From contig JAHFDQ010000431.1 in the NCBI GenBank assembly GCA_023248915.1, forward strand, positions 1 through 5,515: a stretch of 5,515 nt of DNA, given 5' to 3'. This DNA comes from Archangiaceae bacterium (GTDB lineage: Bacteria > Myxococcota > Myxococcia > Myxococcales > Myxococcaceae). Made by a program: the position numbers and the translations under genes. Under the pieces are notes generated by a model. That model was given only the letters and a program-made list of their open reading frames with translations, ran no database searches and was not told the origin of the DNA. This document shows, piece by piece, positions 4,467-5,515 of the stretch (position 1 is its first letter; the number at the start of each line of letters is the position of its first letter).

Positions 4467-5515
4467 GTGAGGGCCTTTCCATTCGCTCTGCTCGTTCTCT
4501 CCGCGGGCGTCGCGCTCGCGGAAGCACCGGCCCGAACGCTCCCGAAGACCTGGTCGAAGCGCGGCTGGCAGAACCTGAAGTGGGGCATGGGGCCGGCCGA
4601 CGTCGAGAAGCGCCTGAAGCTCGGCGCCGGGGCGAAGTTGCAGCGCGGCGACGAGGCCACGCTCTTCGACGCGGCGGCCTGGTCTGGCCCCTTGGCCGAA
4701 CCGCTCTTCCGCCAGCCGGTTCGGGCGCGGCTCGAATTCGTCGACCAGGGGCTTCGCCTCGTCGAGCTGGCGTTGGCAGTGCCGTTCCCGAACGACGCGC
4801 AGTGCCAGGCGTGGTTCTTCGCGCTGCGCAACGGCCTCATGGAAAAGCACGGGCCGCACGACGCTCGTCAGGGCACGGGGTGCTTCGGCGACGAAGACTT
4901 CGCGATTCGCGAGTGCGCCTGGCGCGCCGACGGCAACCAGATTCAAATCTTCCAGGGACGCTCTACCCAGGGGACCTGCTCGGTCAGCCTGCGCTATGCC
5001 GACCGCGAGTTCATCGACCACGCGGGGCGCGAGATGACGGTCGCTCCCGAGCTGCCCGGCACTCCCCCGAAGAGCTGGTCGAAGCAGGGTTGGACGGACC
5101 TGAAGTGGGGCATGGGGCCGGGCGACGTCGAGAAGCGGGCGCGCCTCTCGCCCGGGCAGAGGCTCGAGAAACAGGACGACGCGACGTTGTGGGGGGCGAC
5201 CGCCTACGCGGGGAAGCTGGCCGAGCCGATGTTTCGCGAGCCGGTCCGGGCGCGCTTCGAATTCGCCGAAGGGGCGCTGCGGCTGGTGCACCTGACGATG
5301 GCCGACGCCGCGCCGGGCGACGCCCAGAGCGCGCGCTGGTTTCAGGCGCTCCGGAACGGCCTATTCGAGCGGCACCGGGCCCCCGACCTGCGCTACAGCA
5401 CGGCCTGCTTCGACGCCGGTGAGCTGGCGGTTCGCGAGTGCACCTGGCTGGAGGACGGCAGCCGCATCGAGCTGTTTCTCCGGCCCGACCCGGCGGGGCA
5501 GCCGGTCGCCACCAT
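4467..5515 (+). CDS. Exported protein with two tandem copies of an unrecognised domain (3' truncated)
   Basis: An open frame of 349 codons from GTG 4467 to the window end, with no stop. The N-terminus MRAFPFALLVLSAGVALAEA is a good signal peptide, with cleavage likely after ALA (16-18), so the protein is periplasmic, outer-membrane-associated or secreted. The GTG is chosen because it is the start that gives a complete signal sequence; no Shine-Dalgarno precedes it. Residues 27-162 and 202-337 align without any gap at an offset of 175 residues, with 75 of 136 identical by my hand count. Shared landmarks are a W-S-K-x-GW-x2-LKWGMGP-x-DVEKR opening, AEP-x-FR-x-PVRAR, ALRNGL, a CF, and REC-x-W. 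Cys139/Cys150 and Cys314/Cys325 are conserved between copies and could form one disulfide per domain; Cys113 and Cys171 occur only in the first copy. I do not recognise the family. It begins 59 bases after the regulator on the same strand and could be co-transcribed, but nothing ties it functionally to the cytochromes. Confidence 0.85.
   Translation, partial: MRAFPFALLVLSAGVALAEAPARTLPKTWSKRGWQNLKWGMGPADVEKRLKLGAGAKLQRGDEATLFDAAAWSGPLAEPLFRQPVRARLEFVDQGLRLVELALAVPFPNDAQCQAWFFALRNGLMEKHGPHDARQGTGCFGDEDFAIRECAWRADGNQIQIFQGRSTQGTCSVSLRYADREFIDHAGREMTVAPELPGTPPKSWSKQGWTDLKWGMGPGDVEKRARLSPGQRLEKQDDATLWGATAYAGKLAEPMFREPVRARFEFAEGALRLVHLTMADAAPGDAQSARWFQALRNGLFERHRAPDLRYSTACFDAGELAVRECTWLEDGSRIELFLRPDPAGQPVAT
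4545..4952 (+). repeat. First copy of an internal coding repeat
   Basis: This stretch encodes residues 27-162 of the exported protein and is repeated 525 bases downstream in the same frame. The closest DNA match is around 4574-4612, encoding LKWGMGP-x-DVEKR, where only one position differs over some 38 bases. Most of the rest has diverged at about half of residues, so the duplication is old with one tightly constrained segment. Confidence 0.85.
5070..5477 (+). repeat. Second copy of the internal coding repeat
   Basis: Encodes residues 202-337 of the exported protein, aligned without gaps to the first copy at an offset of exactly 525 bases. The linker between copies (residues about 163-201) includes the end of the first domain and a short Pro-rich ELPGTPPK stretch. 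The corresponding tail of the second copy is cut by the window end, so further copies cannot be excluded. Confidence 0.85.

Noticed and set aside
2449..4527. Minus-strand open frame of 692 codons opposite the kinase and regulator
   Set aside because: Antisense to intact kinase and NtrC-family domains; composition is Arg/Gly/His-rich with no recognisable motif or signal.
4347..5291. Minus-strand open frame of 314 codons with apparent internal repetition
   Set aside because: The repetition is the reflection of the duplicated coding sequence on the plus strand, where the frame has a signal peptide and conserved repeats.
4580..5422. Plus-strand open frame of 280 codons inside the secreted gene
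   Set aside because: It is out of frame with the gap-free repeat, is Arg/Gly-rich, and has no signal peptide; the GTG 4467 frame explains the region.

Overview
The window is a GC-rich (about 70% by eye) bacterial chromosomal segment packed with genes. The bias toward G/C at third codon positions, the multiheme c-type cytochromes, the myxobacterial style of histidine kinase and NtrC-type regulator, and the secreted protein of unknown family suggest a member of the Myxococcota or a related former deltaproteobacterial lineage with anaerobic or metal/extracellular-type respiration. This placement is inference; there is no rRNA or other phylogenetic marker here.

Layout. (1) Positions 1-655, plus strand: the 3' end of a membrane cytochrome b-type subunit, followed through a 4-base ATGA overlap by a small exported triheme cytochrome c. 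The two look like the tail of a respiratory operon that continues to the left. (2) Positions 627-1511, minus strand: a membrane-anchored cytochrome with twelve CXXCH heme motifs and a NapC/NirT-like N-terminus, convergent with and overlapping the triheme gene by 29 bases. A hairpin sits in that overlap. (3) A 62-base divergent gap (1512-1573) holds a small AT-containing patch that could serve as a -10 element in both directions. (4) Positions 1574-4407, plus strand: a translationally coupled two-component pair, a periplasm-sensing histidine kinase and an NtrC-family sigma-54 activator. (5) Position 4467 to the right edge, plus strand: a GTG-started exported protein made of two copies of an unrecognised domain at an exact 175-residue period. 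It is cut by the window end.

How the parts may work together (inference). The b-type cytochrome and the NapC-like dodecaheme cytochrome are both of types that take electrons from the quinol pool in the inner membrane. The triheme protein is a plausible periplasmic or lipid-anchored carrier. The kinase/activator pair is divergent from the dodecaheme gene, and the kinase has a periplasmic domain with one Cys...Cys-His cluster, so it could sense the redox or electron-acceptor state of the periplasm. No convincing sigma-54 promoter lies in the divergent gap, so if the pair controls the cytochromes its binding sites are likely outside the window. The best 'new system' candidates are the dodecaheme cytochrome with its adjacent regulator, and the uncharacterised duplicated secreted protein.
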